Assembly: GCA_947500875.1 (NCBI GenBank)
Contig: CANMUN010000019.1
Location: 1-43,144 of the forward strand
DNA: 43,144 nt
Reading direction: 5' to 3'
Source of the DNA: Flavobacteriales bacterium
GTDB lineage: Bacteria; Bacteroidota; Bacteroidia; Flavobacteriales_D; Crocinitomicaceae
Part shown: piece by piece, positions 8,385-16,960 of the stretch
Numbering within the stretch: position 1 is the stretch's first letter
Layout: the number at the start of each line of letters is the position of its first letter
Notes under the pieces: generated by a model
Told to the model about the DNA's origin: nothing
The model's database searches: none
What the model saw: only the letters and a program-made list of their open reading frames with translations
Program-made: the position numbers and the translations under genes

Positions 8385-10051
8385 TATTTTACAAAGGTAA
8401 AAAAGTCGTCCAATGTACGAGGGGATATTTCGTCATTTGTTGAAATCTCCAAGCATTCAATTTCCGTTGATAGCAGTAATTCTTGAAGAGTATCTTTTAA
8501 AAAGTTCCGATCCTCAATCTGGCGGTATTTCCAGCCAAAGGCAGCAGCCACCGAACCGTTGCGCGGATGTTTCGCTTCAAAGTACTTTGCCCGCTGAGGA
8601 GAATCTTTTGAACCATCGATGATGTTGAAGATGCCGCCTCCCTGATTGTTGATTAGGATGATTTTCAGGTTAGGTGAGAGTTCTCTGAGTTGTAATGCGT
8701 TTACATCGTACAAAAAGCTGACGTCGCCAATGAGCAGTACATTGAGCCGTTGGTCTTTTGAGGCATAACCCATGGCCGTACTGATGCAACCGTCGATTCC
8801 GCTGGTTCCTCGGTTTGCAAGGTAAGTACAACCTTTTATTGGATTAAAAAGTTGAGCGTAGCGGATCACTGAACTGTTCCCCAAATGAACTACCGAGTCT
8901 TCGGGAAGTAAGGCGAAAAAAGCACGGTAAACTTCGAAATCTACCAGTTTATCCTGCGGCGTGATGAAACGTTCACACTTTCTTTGAGCTTCCAAATCCA
9001 AATCTTTCCAACGTTTGAAATAGCTCGAACCTTGCGAAATTGCCTTGTTCCTGTTCATAGCCTCAAAGAACGCTAAAGAAGAGGCTTTAATCGAATGGGT
9101 CAATTGTTGGTAGGTGTCCATCTCAGGGAAATCCAATCCAATTCGTATGTGGGCTAGTAAGGGAGCGCGCCGTAAAAAGGTTTTAATTCTTTTGGAAACA
9201 ACCGCTCCACCCACGGTAATTAAAATATCGGGCATGAAGTCAGTTTCGATAGATGCGTCAATGGAATTAAGCGATCGATCAATGCAGGCATTGAACCGCT
9301 GCGAAAAGAGGTTCGAAGTGTTCTCGGTAAGCACAACGACCTGTTCGTTGGAACCAAAAGTTTCCAACGCTTCCTGAAGCCCGGGAGTGGGGGGATGCTG
9401 TCCGCACAAAACCATTACCTTTCGGTTTTTCATTAATTCAACGAGCGTTCGCACCAGCATGGTGTCAATCGATTGATTTTCGATCAAGGAAATGGTGCGA
9501 TGGTAAAAACGATCCTTGGTTTCCGTTCCGTACAGCGGCTCCGAAAGACCGAGGTTGATGTGAACCGGGCCCAAGGCCAACTGGTTGAGTAGAAAAGCCG
9601 AATCACGTTGATATTCCCAAAGGGTGCTGGATTCCTCCTTTCGGTCTTCTAAATGAAGTACGCGGTGGGTAAAATCTTTAAATATTCCGTGTTGTCGAAT
9701 GGTTTGACCGTCACCTTGGTCGGTCCAAGCCATCGGTCGGTCTGCTGAAACCACCAGGAGAGGTATGGAGCGGTAATAAGCTTCGGTTATAGCAGGAAGG
9801 TAATTTGCGGGAGCTGAGCCCGAAGTGCAACACAAGGCAACGGGTTGTCCCAATTGTTCCGCGAGTCCAAGTGCAAAAAATGCAGCGGATCGCTCGTCGT
9901 GGATTACAACCGTTTCTATTGCAGGGTGATGCTCTGCGGCAATGGCTAAAGGAGCATTTCTCGAACCAGGGGAGAATACCCAATGAATCACGCCGTGAGC
10001 AACGCATTGGTCTATTACTAACTGCACCGTCCATTTATTGCTGGTAATCAT
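8384..10051 (-). CDS. menD: 2-succinyl-5-enolpyruvyl-6-hydroxy-3-cyclohexene-1-carboxylate synthase (SEPHCHC synthase)
   Basis: The 555-residue thiamine-diphosphate (ThDP) enzyme that joins isochorismate and 2-oxoglutarate in menaquinone synthesis. The N-terminal domain has the FSPGSRNAPLAIA motif of MenD and the catalytic Glu in HDERSAAFFALGLAEQ. The C-terminal ThDP-binding motif starts at Gly442-Asp443 (GDVSFLYD) and ends at Asn468-Asn469 (LINNQGGGIF). Length matches the family. It lies 13 bases downstream of the isochorismate synthase gene, which makes its substrate, and its stop overlaps the terC start. Cytoplasmic. Confidence 0.96.
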   Translation of the reverse strand: MITSNKWTVQLVIDQCVAHGVIHWVFSPGSRNAPLAIAAEHHPAIETVVIHDERSAAFFALGLAEQLGQPVALCCTSGSAPANYLPAITEAYYRSIPLLVVSADRPMAWTDQGDGQTIRQHGIFKDFTHRVLHLEDRKEESSTLWEYQRDSAFLLNQLALGPVHINLGLSEPLYGTETKDRFYHRTISLIENQSIDTMLVRTLVELMKNRKVMVLCGQHPPTPGLQEALETFGSNEQVVVLTENTSNLFSQRFNACIDRSLNSIDASIETDFMPDILITVGGAVVSKRIKTFLRRAPLLAHIRIGLDFPEMDTYQQLTHSIKASSLAFFEAMNRNKAISQGSSYFKRWKDLDLEAQRKCERFITPQDKLVDFEVYRAFFALLPEDSVVHLGNSSVIRYAQLFNPIKGCTYLANRGTSGIDGCISTAMGYASKDQRLNVLLIGDVSFLYDVNALQLRELSPNLKIILINNQGGGIFNIIDGSKDSPQRAKYFEAKHPRNGSVAAAFGWKYRQIEDRNFLKDTLQELLLSTEIECLEISTNDEISPRTLDDFFTFVK

Positions 10052-10064
10052 GGTTCAAAATTAC

Positions 10065-11009
10065 TTATTTCAGCAATGAAAAAAGGGTGTTGCTTTTGTT
10101 CTCAGTTTCAATCCATTCGGCTTCTGGGTCGGAATCGGCCGTGATGCCCGCTCCGGCGTATGCGTGCAACATCCCATCGATGATTTGTGCGCAGCGGAGG
10201 TTGACATAACAATGGGTTTGTTCTGGGTTCATAAACCCAATGACGCCAGTATAAAGTTCTCGTTGGTGCCTTTCCAAAGATTTAATGGATTCTTGGGCAA
10301 GGTAGGGTGGGATTCCGCAAACAGCAGGAGTAGGATGCATTTTTCGAATGAGTTCATGCGTTATGTCCCTTTCTGACTCAAACCAAAGATCCGTTCTCAG
10401 ATGGGTAACCGGACCTGCTTCATGGTTGAATGGACCATGGGTTTCGTACTCCAACTGCATGCTGGAAAGAATTTCTTCGAGGTAGTCTGTAACGATGCGT
10501 TGCTCAACGATTTCTTTCTGCTTCCATTGGGGTAGGTTTCCGCTGAGACGCGTTCCTGCCAGCGACATCAAAAAATATTGGTCTTTTATGCGCCGAAGCA
10601 AAACTTCGGGGCTTGCCCCAATCCATTCTCCGAGTTTGAGGTCGTTGAAATAGTAGACAAAAGCGTTGGGGTATTCATTGCACAACGATTCGAATAAATC
10701 CAAAGCGCTGGTATCTTCCAACGGTTTGCTGATTACACGGGAAAGGACCATTTTAACCAATCCAAGCTGATCAATCGCTCGTTGTATTTTTAATATGGCT
10801 TGTGTGAAGGAAGCCTGATCCATGTTGTGCGGCTTGATCTTTTTTGGATTAAGTACCTCCCGGGCTTGCTTCATAGGGTGAAACGCATAAAAATGTTCTG
10901 CGTCGGCGTCGCTCACGATAAATCCTTGGAACTCGCGAATGGATTTTACGGGGAGAAACACTCCGTAGGACCGAACGATTGCCTGACCTGGAATCCTGTA
11001 ATGCAGCAT
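10065..11009 (-). CDS. menF: Isochorismate synthase (chorismate-binding enzyme, menaquinone pathway)
   Basis: A 314-residue chorismate-utilising enzyme. Family landmarks in order: GASPEVLLRR, LAGTRLSGN, VTHLRTDL, HPTPAVCGIPP, RELYTGVIGF, CYVNLRCAQI, and the terminal YAGAGITADSDPEAEWIETE with Mg-binding acidic residues. It converts chorismate to isochorismate. Context (menD directly downstream, thioesterase upstream) favours menaquinone over siderophore synthesis. It is shorter at the N-terminus than E. coli MenF or EntC; the chorismate-binding core is nevertheless complete. Its ATG shares a base with the stop of the preceding thioesterase (TAATG). Confidence 0.92.
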   Translation of the reverse strand: MLHYRIPGQAIVRSYGVFLPVKSIREFQGFIVSDADAEHFYAFHPMKQAREVLNPKKIKPHNMDQASFTQAILKIQRAIDQLGLVKMVLSRVISKPLEDTSALDLFESLCNEYPNAFVYYFNDLKLGEWIGASPEVLLRRIKDQYFLMSLAGTRLSGNLPQWKQKEIVEQRIVTDYLEEILSSMQLEYETHGPFNHEAGPVTHLRTDLWFESERDITHELIRKMHPTPAVCGIPPYLAQESIKSLERHQRELYTGVIGFMNPEQTHCYVNLRCAQIIDGMLHAYAGAGITADSDPEAEWIETENKSNTLFSLLK

Positions 11010-11434
11010 TACACTTGTTTTTTAATCCGCATAATGGTCAAACGTCCGGTGCACACCAATTGTTCAGTGGAAGTTTCATGGATGTTAACTTCCCATACAT
11101 GGGTCGATCCGCCTGCATGAAGAAGGGTTCCTGTAGCAACTACGTAACCGTTTCGAACGGCTTTCAAATGTTCTGCATGCACAGAAAGTCCAACAGGCCT
11201 TTCATCTGTTCCCTGAGCCATTAAAAAACTACCGAAGGAGCCTACAGTTTCGATAAGAGCTGCAGAAGCCCCGCCGTGTAAAATACCCATGGGTTGATGG
11301 GTTCGATGGTCCACAGGCATGCTGAATTTGAGGTAGTCATTCCCAAGTTCAACGCATTCAATGCCGAGGGATTCCATCAGGGTATTGCGGTTCAAAGCAT
11401 TAACTTCTTCCAATGAAAAATGTGAAAAATCCAT
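11009..11434 (-). CDS. Hotdog-fold thioesterase (PaaI/MenI type), probable 1,4-dihydroxy-2-naphthoyl-CoA hydrolase
   Basis: A 141-residue hotdog thioesterase from the ATG at 11434. The core motif HQPMGILHGGASAALIETVG holds the HGG loop and the Glu that acts as nucleophile or base in this family. As first gene of the menF-menD cluster, it most likely hydrolyses DHNA-CoA in menaquinone biosynthesis, although PaaI-type enzymes acting on other acyl-CoAs look similar. I prefer 11434 over the in-frame ATG at 11458 because the family N-terminus aligns there. In addition, a near-consensus -7 box (TACCTTTA, minus strand, 11439-11446) lies between the two ATGs. It is coupled to menF through a TAATG overlap. 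Confidence 0.85.
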   Translation of the reverse strand: MDFSHFSLEEVNALNRNTLMESLGIECVELGNDYLKFSMPVDHRTHQPMGILHGGASAALIETVGSFGSFLMAQGTDERPVGLSVHAEHLKAVRNGYVVATGTLLHAGGSTHVWEVNIHETSTEQLVCTGRLTIMRIKKQV

Positions 11435-11609
11435 GCTGTAAAGGTAGCTGAAATTCAAAAAATGAATGGATAAAAATCCAACTACTGAAAAACATAAGAC
11501 CAGGTCAGCATCTATGATGATAATTGTACTGTTGTTATGTTAAAAATCGGATTACCGTTCAGTACTTAAATCGGTCGAAGAGATGCTCTTTTACCAAGAG
11601 TTCCGAACC

Positions 11610-11639
11610 TTGTTTAACGTTTCATTTTCCGTACTTTTG
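11610..11639 (+). promoter_or_regulatory. Bacteroidota-type promoter of the HEPN-STAND-TPR gene
   Basis: TTG at 11610-11612 and TACTTTTG at 11632-11639 are separated by 19 bases. This fits the Bacteroidota sigma-ABfr consensus (TTG, 19-21 bases, TAnnTTTG). Transcription would begin a few bases downstream, giving a 50-60-base leader before the ATG at 11701. The large STAND gene therefore seems to have its own promoter and to be a single-gene unit. Confidence 0.65.
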
Positions 11640-11700
11640 TTAAGCTTTTCACAACGGAATGTGTTGTGATACAAGTTTTACAATACTTGCTTTTGCAATT

Positions 11701-14700
11701 ATGGAAAAAAGATACGAAGGTTTTTTAGCTCCGCACGGATTATACATTTTAGACACGTTTACGGGTCAGGTTCGTTTTCTGGCTCATGGTAGCAGCATCC
11801 CTTCCGCTTCCATGGCCGCGTTTACGGAGTTAAGTACCAGTTCTCCGGAAAATCCATCTCCTCAAACCCTCGGTTTTTCTCCCTTTGAAAACGAGGTTGT
11901 CGCTACTTATCCATACCTCATCGCGAAGCCCTTTTCTGACCTATTAAAGGAAACGGACGCTAGAATGAAATGCAAATTGATGGTGGATACCTTCACGGCA
12001 GTCTTAAAATACTTGGCATTGCAACTTGCAAGTGAATACCTACGTGCTAAGGACCTCAAGGATATTCAAATTCAACAAACCTTAACAAAGGATTTATCTC
12101 GACCCTTAATTTCAGCTTGGAATCTATTAATTGCTCGGTGTCTCCCCGCTATGATGGACCACAACATATCCTTGTTTTCTCCCGAAATAAAGGTTGCCTA
12201 TGAAAAATTAGAATCCAAATGCAAAGATCCATTTTTAGTTACCCAGAACTATAGCGATGAGCAGGGTACGTTAAAAACTAAAACAAAAAAATTGGGTAAG
12301 ATTCAGGCATTGATCAATTACCGTAACGGCCTAGCCCATGGATTTAATCAAAGCCAAGCAAGAGCACAAAAAGAGTTTGATGAATACTATCCTTTGTTGT
12401 GCGATATTCTACAGGAAATTCGCTTTGTTTCTCGGTATACGCTTTGGCACGTTGAGTCGAGCAAACAAGGGGTTAATGGAATACGATTGATGGGGGCTAG
12501 CCCATCCTTGAAAAAGGTGGATTTTGACCGTGAAGGGGTAAATCCTGCCGTTTCACCGCTTTTTTTAATCAATGATGCTACGGGTGAAATATTGCCGCTT
12601 TACGCCTTCTTTGATGTAGAGGATTCGGTTGATAATGGTCTTCCGGAAATTGGGAAAGATGTTTTTGTTTTCGAAGGGAATACCAAGAGCACGGTAATTT
12701 ACCTGTCCTCAAACGGAGAGCATTTGGAGAAATCTACACGTTTTAAGCATTGGAAAGAACTGCTGTCACAAAAACAGATGGAGGTTGAATGGGCGGATGC
12801 TAAAAATCTGACAATGGATATGCTTTGTTCCGTGGGGAAACACATCAGTACTTCCGGTATACAAGCATTAATTTCAGCAGCTAAATACTTGCGCGAGGCT
12901 ACTATACCGCGACAAGACTTGAACGAGTTATTGGATTCCTTCAGTTATGGTGATTACAATGGTTTTGTTCTTGGAGGCGAGAGTGGAATTGGAAAAAGCA
13001 CCCTACTAGCCCAAAAGACTGAGGAATGGCAGAAAGCAGGACACATGGTTGCCTTTTATCGGGGAAGTGCACTCAACCAAGGCGATATTGCCAATAAGTT
13101 TCTTCGGGACTGTGCCTTAAAGTTGCATTACTTAGAAGATTTTCTGAGCGTTGTTCATCCGGTAATTGCACCAACCGACAAGAAGTGTTACCTCATTATT
13201 GATGCACTCAACGAGTATGCAGGAGATTTGAACGAGTTGATAAAATCGGTGGAAAGCATCGTAGCACAAGCTGGAAATTATCCATGGTTTAAACTCGTTG
13301 TGAGCATTCGAGACAGCGCCTATAATCGTGCAGTAGCTCGTTTTGGCGAGCTGAAATCCAACAAATATCTAACCGTTGAAGAGGAAAAAGGTGGTGAAAA
13401 AGTACGGACAAATATCGTTCGATTGCAACCCGTGGGTAAAGATTTTGTAGAGCAACTGTATAACGCGTATAGAAATTATAAATGGATAGATATTACAGAT
13501 TCTGAAGATGAAGGGTATTACATTTTCAGGCCATTGACGGAATTTAACGAATTGGATATTGAAGGATCAACGGTGAATCTCATTCGCAGTCCATTGATGG
13601 CTCGTTTGGTGATGCAGTCATTTCATCGTGCTAAACTTCCACAGCAGCTTACCAACGATGACGCGATGCGCCTTTATCATGACAACATCGTTCTAGAAAA
13701 GTCAGATAATTCACCGGGGTTCCCTGATCGAAAAAAGTTACTTACCTTGCTCGTAACAGAACTTGATAAACACAATGCTGAGCGTATTGAACGTGATACC
13801 TTAATTCAACACAATACCCTGCGTCCTTATTTAATCAATAATCAGCGCGACAGCGCCTATATTCAATTATTGGATCTTGGGGTCTTAATGGAAGAGTGGG
13901 AGGCCGATGATTGTTATGTTCGATTCGCTTTTGATACATTTTATGAATTTCTATTAGCTGAATTACATTGGCCGAAAATTGACGATGCTAACTCGTTGAT
14001 GACTTTGTGCAAACGTGCAACCGGTTTTAAGATATTGCAAGGAGCCATTGAAATTATCCTTATTCGTTTTTGCTTAAATAATCAGAGTCAACATTTAGTT
14101 GCGATCATCGATTTAGCCGATGAAGCAAAAGATGAAGTCAAGGAATTGTTGAAAGATACTACCGTTCGGCTTTTAATCGTGTTATGCAATGAATATCCAA
14201 AGATTTTTGAAGAGGTAATCAATGAATTTCCCAAACAGCCCGGTGAGATGGATTTACAAATCTTACAAGACTTGGTGAATGCATTATACCTAACAGGTCA
14301 ATTGCAGGGTTTTGAGAAGGCGATGGCCATTGCAACCCAAGAAGCTGAAGTGCTCGAGAATCAAAAAGTGCTATCCGACTTGATGCTGAACGCGGCACAG
14401 TACGATATGCTGCAAGGGAGATATACGAGCACAAGAGAGAAATTGACAGCTGTTATTAAGATAAAAGCGCAATTAAACGATGAATACGGTCGCCTTGTGG
14501 GCATGCGAAAATTAGGTGCACTGGAATGGCGGGAGGGGAATATGGAACGTTCTATGAGTATTTTTAGTGCCGCCCTCGATGAGGCAAAGGAGTTTGGTTA
14601 TGATGACTTAACCGCAGGTTTTTTGAATAATCTAGGGGTATTAAATGGGCATTTTGGCAAAAAACAGGAACAAGAAGATTTATACAAACAATCGTTAGAA

Positions 14701-15846
14701 CTGAAATTAAAGTTAGGTGATAACCGTGGTGTAGGTGAGAGTTACAATAATCTTGGCGTCTTGTTCAATTCTTTGGGGAAAATTAGTGAAGCATTGGAAT
14801 TTCATGCTAAAGCTCTAATCGTCAGAAAAAAAATTGGTGATAAAAAAGGTATTAGTACTACTTTGGGGAATCTTGGCAGCATGTACAAAGACCAAGGCAA
14901 TATGCAGGAGGCTGAAAAACTGCATTTGGAGTCCTTAGAAATCAAACGACAACTAGGGGATAAAAAAGGTATTAGTGCTTCTTTGGGGAATCTTGGTAAC
15001 ATTTACAAAGACCAAGGCAAGATGGAGGAAGCTGAAAAACTGCATTTGGAGTCGCTAGAAATCAAACGACAACTGGGGGATAAAAAAGGTATTAGTGCTT
15101 CTTTGGGGAATCTTGGCAGCATTTACAAAGCCCAAGGCAAGATGGAGGCTGCTGAAAAACTGCATTTGGAGTCGCTAGAAATCAAACGACAACTGGGGGA
15201 TAAAAAAGGTATTAGTGTTTCTTTGGGGAATCTCGGCAACATTTACAAAGACCAAGGCAAGATGGAGGAGGCTGAAAAACTGCATTTGGAGTCGCTAGAA
15301 ATCAAACGTCAACTGGGGGATAAAAAAGGTATCAGTTCCTCTCTTTCCTACCTTGGCGTCATCTATTTTGAAATGGGGCTTGACCAAAAGGCTCTCGAAC
15401 ATTTAATACAGGCTAATGACCTAAAAAAAGAGCTGAACGAAATTCCAGGCATTATTGCAACGGTACATCGCGCCTTTTCCCTAGTAGAACCGAAGGAACA
15501 GGAAAAACTTCTTTTAGAAGTGAAAGCGTTGGATAGTGCAACATTGGGCGCAAAAGAAAATTGTTGGTTGTTGAACATTAATTTGATGCACGGTTGCCTT
15601 AATCACTTACCTATAAATTCACAAGAAATCCTCAACCAATGTAACAATATTTCGGAACTTTCATCGCAAACGAATTTAACGGATATCGACGATTTACCCA
15701 TAGAGTCATTTTATTGGGCAACCCATAAGCTGATTGAAATGAATCAAGTCGATGAAGCTGGAATTTTGGCGAAACAAGCCTTGCATTGGATTGGCATTCG
15801 AAATACCCGAAGAAAGGCTGTGTTTGAAAAGATAACAGCTAAGTAA
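11701..15846 (+). CDS. HEPN-like / STAND (NACHT-type) NTPase / TPR protein, candidate anti-phage defence protein
   Basis: A 1381-residue multidomain protein. Residues about 85-245 are helical and contain YRNGLAHGF. Its R-x4-H (Arg208, His213) is the RNxxxH signature of HEPN ribonucleases. Residues about 415-700 form a STAND P-loop NTPase: Walker A GGESGIGKST (425-434), Walker B CYLIIDALNE (Asp501, Glu505) and a sensor-like VVSIRDS (Arg537). Residues about 700-850 look like a winged-helix/helical arm, and about 850-1215 are TPRs, five of them nearly identical. The last ~165 residues are unassigned. In known STAND proteins the repeats sense a ligand, the NTPase oligomerises and the N-terminal effector fires. 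An effector HEPN would cleave RNA, probably on phage infection (inference). An in-frame ATG at 11659 would add an atypical MCCDTSFTILAF stretch. No membrane segment or signal peptide; single-gene unit. Confidence 0.85.
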   Translation: MEKRYEGFLAPHGLYILDTFTGQVRFLAHGSSIPSASMAAFTELSTSSPENPSPQTLGFSPFENEVVATYPYLIAKPFSDLLKETDARMKCKLMVDTFTAVLKYLALQLASEYLRAKDLKDIQIQQTLTKDLSRPLISAWNLLIARCLPAMMDHNISLFSPEIKVAYEKLESKCKDPFLVTQNYSDEQGTLKTKTKKLGKIQALINYRNGLAHGFNQSQARAQKEFDEYYPLLCDILQEIRFVSRYTLWHVESSKQGVNGIRLMGASPSLKKVDFDREGVNPAVSPLFLINDATGEILPLYAFFDVEDSVDNGLPEIGKDVFVFEGNTKSTVIYLSSNGEHLEKSTRFKHWKELLSQKQMEVEWADAKNLTMDMLCSVGKHISTSGIQALISAAKYLREATIPRQDLNELLDSFSYGDYNGFVLGGESGIGKSTLLAQKTEEWQKAGHMVAFYRGSALNQGDIANKFLRDCALKLHYLEDFLSVVHPVIAPTDKKCYLIIDALNEYAGDLNELIKSVESIVAQAGNYPWFKLVVSIRDSAYNRAVARFGELKSNKYLTVEEEKGGEKVRTNIVRLQPVGKDFVEQLYNAYRNYKWIDITDSEDEGYYIFRPLTEFNELDIEGSTVNLIRSPLMARLVMQSFHRAKLPQQLTNDDAMRLYHDNIVLEKSDNSPGFPDRKKLLTLLVTELDKHNAERIERDTLIQHNTLRPYLINNQRDSAYIQLLDLGVLMEEWEADDCYVRFAFDTFYEFLLAELHWPKIDDANSLMTLCKRATGFKILQGAIEIILIRFCLNNQSQHLVAIIDLADEAKDEVKELLKDTTVRLLIVLCNEYPKIFEEVINEFPKQPGEMDLQILQDLVNALYLTGQLQGFEKAMAIATQEAEVLENQKVLSDLMLNAAQYDMLQGRYTSTREKLTAVIKIKAQLNDEYGRLVGMRKLGALEWREGNMERSMSIFSAALDEAKEFGYDDLTAGFLNNLGVLNGHFGKKQEQEDLYKQSLELKLKLGDNRGVGESYNNLGVLFNSLGKISEALEFHAKALIVRKKIGDKKGISTTLGNLGSMYKDQGNMQEAEKLHLESLEIKRQLGDKKGISASLGNLGNIYKDQGKMEEAEKLHLESLEIKRQLGDKKGISASLGNLGSIYKAQGKMEAAEKLHLESLEIKRQLGDKKGISVSLGNLGNIYKDQGKMEEAEKLHLESLEIKRQLGDKKGISSSLSYLGVIYFEMGLDQKALEHLIQANDLKKELNEIPGIIATVHRAFSLVEPKEQEKLLLEVKALDSATLGAKENCWLLNINLMHGCLNHLPINSQEILNQCNNISELSSQTNLTDIDDLPIESFYWATHKLIEMNQVDEAGILAKQALHWIGIRNTRRKAVFEKITAK
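14821..15342 (+). repeat. Tandem 120-base repeats encoding 40-residue TPR units
   Basis: Units starting at 14821, 14941, 15061 and 15181, plus a partial fifth from 15301, align at a strict 120-base period. Consecutive units 14941/15061 and 15061/15181 differ at about six of 120 positions each by my count. The first unit is more divergent over its first ~20 bases, and the last decays after about 40 bases. Each encodes a helix-turn-helix TPR-like unit containing GDKKGIS, SLGNLGNIYKDQG and AEKLHLESLEIKRQL. Such near-identity at DNA level indicates recent expansion or gene conversion, and it makes copy-number change likely. Confidence 0.95.
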
Positions 15847-15942
15847 TTTCCGATACCTTCCAAAAAAAAATAAGTTTTTTTCGTATTCATGACGAATGAA
15901 AACAAGTAAGTTGTATATTTAAAGAAGTACCAATCACTTGCA

Positions 15943-16278
15943 ATGAAAATTACCTTATTCATACTTTCCCTTATACCGTACTTTGCCACTTTCGGCCAAA
16001 CGCAAGCAGAAATGAACGAGGAAGCGAAGAAAGCGCACAGCCTCGCGGACAAAGAAATGACCTTGGTGTATAAAACGCTCATGTCCAACTTAACTACCCA
16101 AAGTGAGAAGGATTTGTTGCTCGCAGCACAGCGCGCTTGGATTACCTATAAGGAAGCCCATTGCAAGGCCCTTGCGCATCAATACGAAGGCGGTAGTATG
16201 ATGCCCTTGATTTATTACAATTGCCTAGAGGAAATGACTCGCCAAAGGATGGAGCAATTGAATGCTTACGGTCAATAA
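15943..16278 (+). CDS. Secreted DUF1311 / LprI N-terminal-like protein
   Basis: A 111-residue exported protein with a signal peptide (MKITLFILSLIPYFATFGQ). The mature part fits the DUF1311 / lysozyme-inhibitor LprI-like domain (PF07007): QAEMNEEA near the start, the LLLAAQRAWITYKEAHC helix with conserved Trp and Cys, and a second Cys in YYNCLEEMTRQR. The two cysteines probably form a disulphide. LprI of Mycobacterium inhibits lysozyme, but most DUF1311 proteins are uncharacterised, so no activity is claimed. It starts 96 bases after the STAND gene; an A-tract/T-tract inverted pair around 15870-15881 may act as a weak terminator between them. Confidence 0.82.
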   Translation: MKITLFILSLIPYFATFGQTQAEMNEEAKKAHSLADKEMTLVYKTLMSNLTTQSEKDLLLAAQRAWITYKEAHCKALAHQYEGGSMMPLIYYNCLEEMTRQRMEQLNAYGQ

Positions 16279-16292
16279 TACAAGGTTCTCAA

Positions 16293-16946
16293 TCACCTGG
16301 TATAAACGTAGTACAGAATGTTGGCCCCCATTTTTAGCGCTTGCTGCCGTTTATCCTCAGAGTCGTTGTGCACCCGTTGATCTTCCCAACCATCGCTGAG
16401 ATCGGTTTCAAACGTATATAGCAGTACCATCCTGCCTTCGTGAAAAACCCCAAAGGCCTGAGGGCGTTTTCCGTCGTGTTCGTGAATTTTAGGTAAGCCA
16501 CCGAGTTGGTAATGCGCCGAGAATATCTCGTGGTTTGAGGGCAGTTCTTGCAGGTCGTACTCCGGAAACACTTTCTTGATTTCCCCCCGCACGTATTCGT
16601 CCATACCATAGTTGTCGTCAATGTGCAGAAATCCTCCCGCTATCAGGTAGTCCCTCAAATTGTTGGCCTCCGAGCGCGAGAATACGACGTTTCCATGTCC
16701 CGTCATGTGCACAAAAGGGTAGAGATATAAATCCTTTGAACCGACTTCTACGTAGGGAACATCTTTGGATATCTGGGTGCCTAAGTTCTGGTTGCAGAAT
16801 TGAGCTAAATTTGGAAGAGCCGTCGGATTGGCGTAGTAGTCCCCGCCGCCGCTATATTTGAGCACGGCAATTTTATAGGTTCCGTTGGTTTGAGCCAAGG
16901 GCGCCAAACTAAGGCTCAAAAGAAAAGGCAAAATCCAGCGATGCAT
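16293..16946 (-). CDS. Exported DUF4159 domain protein
   Basis: A 217-residue protein from the ATG at 16946; an in-frame TTG at 16955 falls within the apparent -7 box. A signal peptide (MHRWILPFLLSLSLAPLAQ) precedes a DUF4159 domain: KYSGGGDYYANPTALPNL, then YLYPFVHMTGHGNVVFS, LRDYLIAGGFLHIDDNYGMD and a C-terminal KMGANILYYVYTR. DUF4159 proteins resemble the class I glutamine amidotransferase-like fold and are common in Bacteroidota and planctomycetes, often near MoxR/BatA-type genes, which are not seen here. Function is unknown. It converges on the DUF1311 gene with a 14-base gap. Confidence 0.85.
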   Translation of the reverse strand: MHRWILPFLLSLSLAPLAQTNGTYKIAVLKYSGGGDYYANPTALPNLAQFCNQNLGTQISKDVPYVEVGSKDLYLYPFVHMTGHGNVVFSRSEANNLRDYLIAGGFLHIDDNYGMDEYVRGEIKKVFPEYDLQELPSNHEIFSAHYQLGGLPKIHEHDGKRPQAFGVFHEGRMVLLYTFETDLSDGWEDQRVHNDSEDKRQQALKMGANILYYVYTR

Positions 16947-16952
16947 GCATTG

Positions 16953-16960
16953 CAAAAATA
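16953..16960 (-). promoter_or_regulatory. Probable -7 promoter box (TAnnTTTG) of the DUF4159 gene
   Basis: Read on the minus strand this is TATTTTTG, a match to the Bacteroidota -7 element, ending six bases before the ATG at 16946. No clear TTG was found at the usual -33 distance. The position implies a very short or leaderless transcript and argues against the in-frame TTG start at 16955. Confidence 0.45.

Noticed and set aside
11435-11700. Possible RNA gene or small peptide in the longest gap (between the thioesterase and STAND genes)
   Set aside because: Apart from the promoter at 11610-11639 and the alternative starts, I see no cloverleaf, strong hairpin or convincing small frame.
14821-15342. 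Regular 120-base repeats that could suggest a CRISPR or satellite array
   Set aside because: The repeats are in frame within one protein, have no unique spacers, and encode TPR helices.
15870-15881. A/T inverted pair after the STAND gene as an intrinsic terminator
   Set aside because: The stem is only A-T pairs with no GC core, too weak to list as a terminator on its own.
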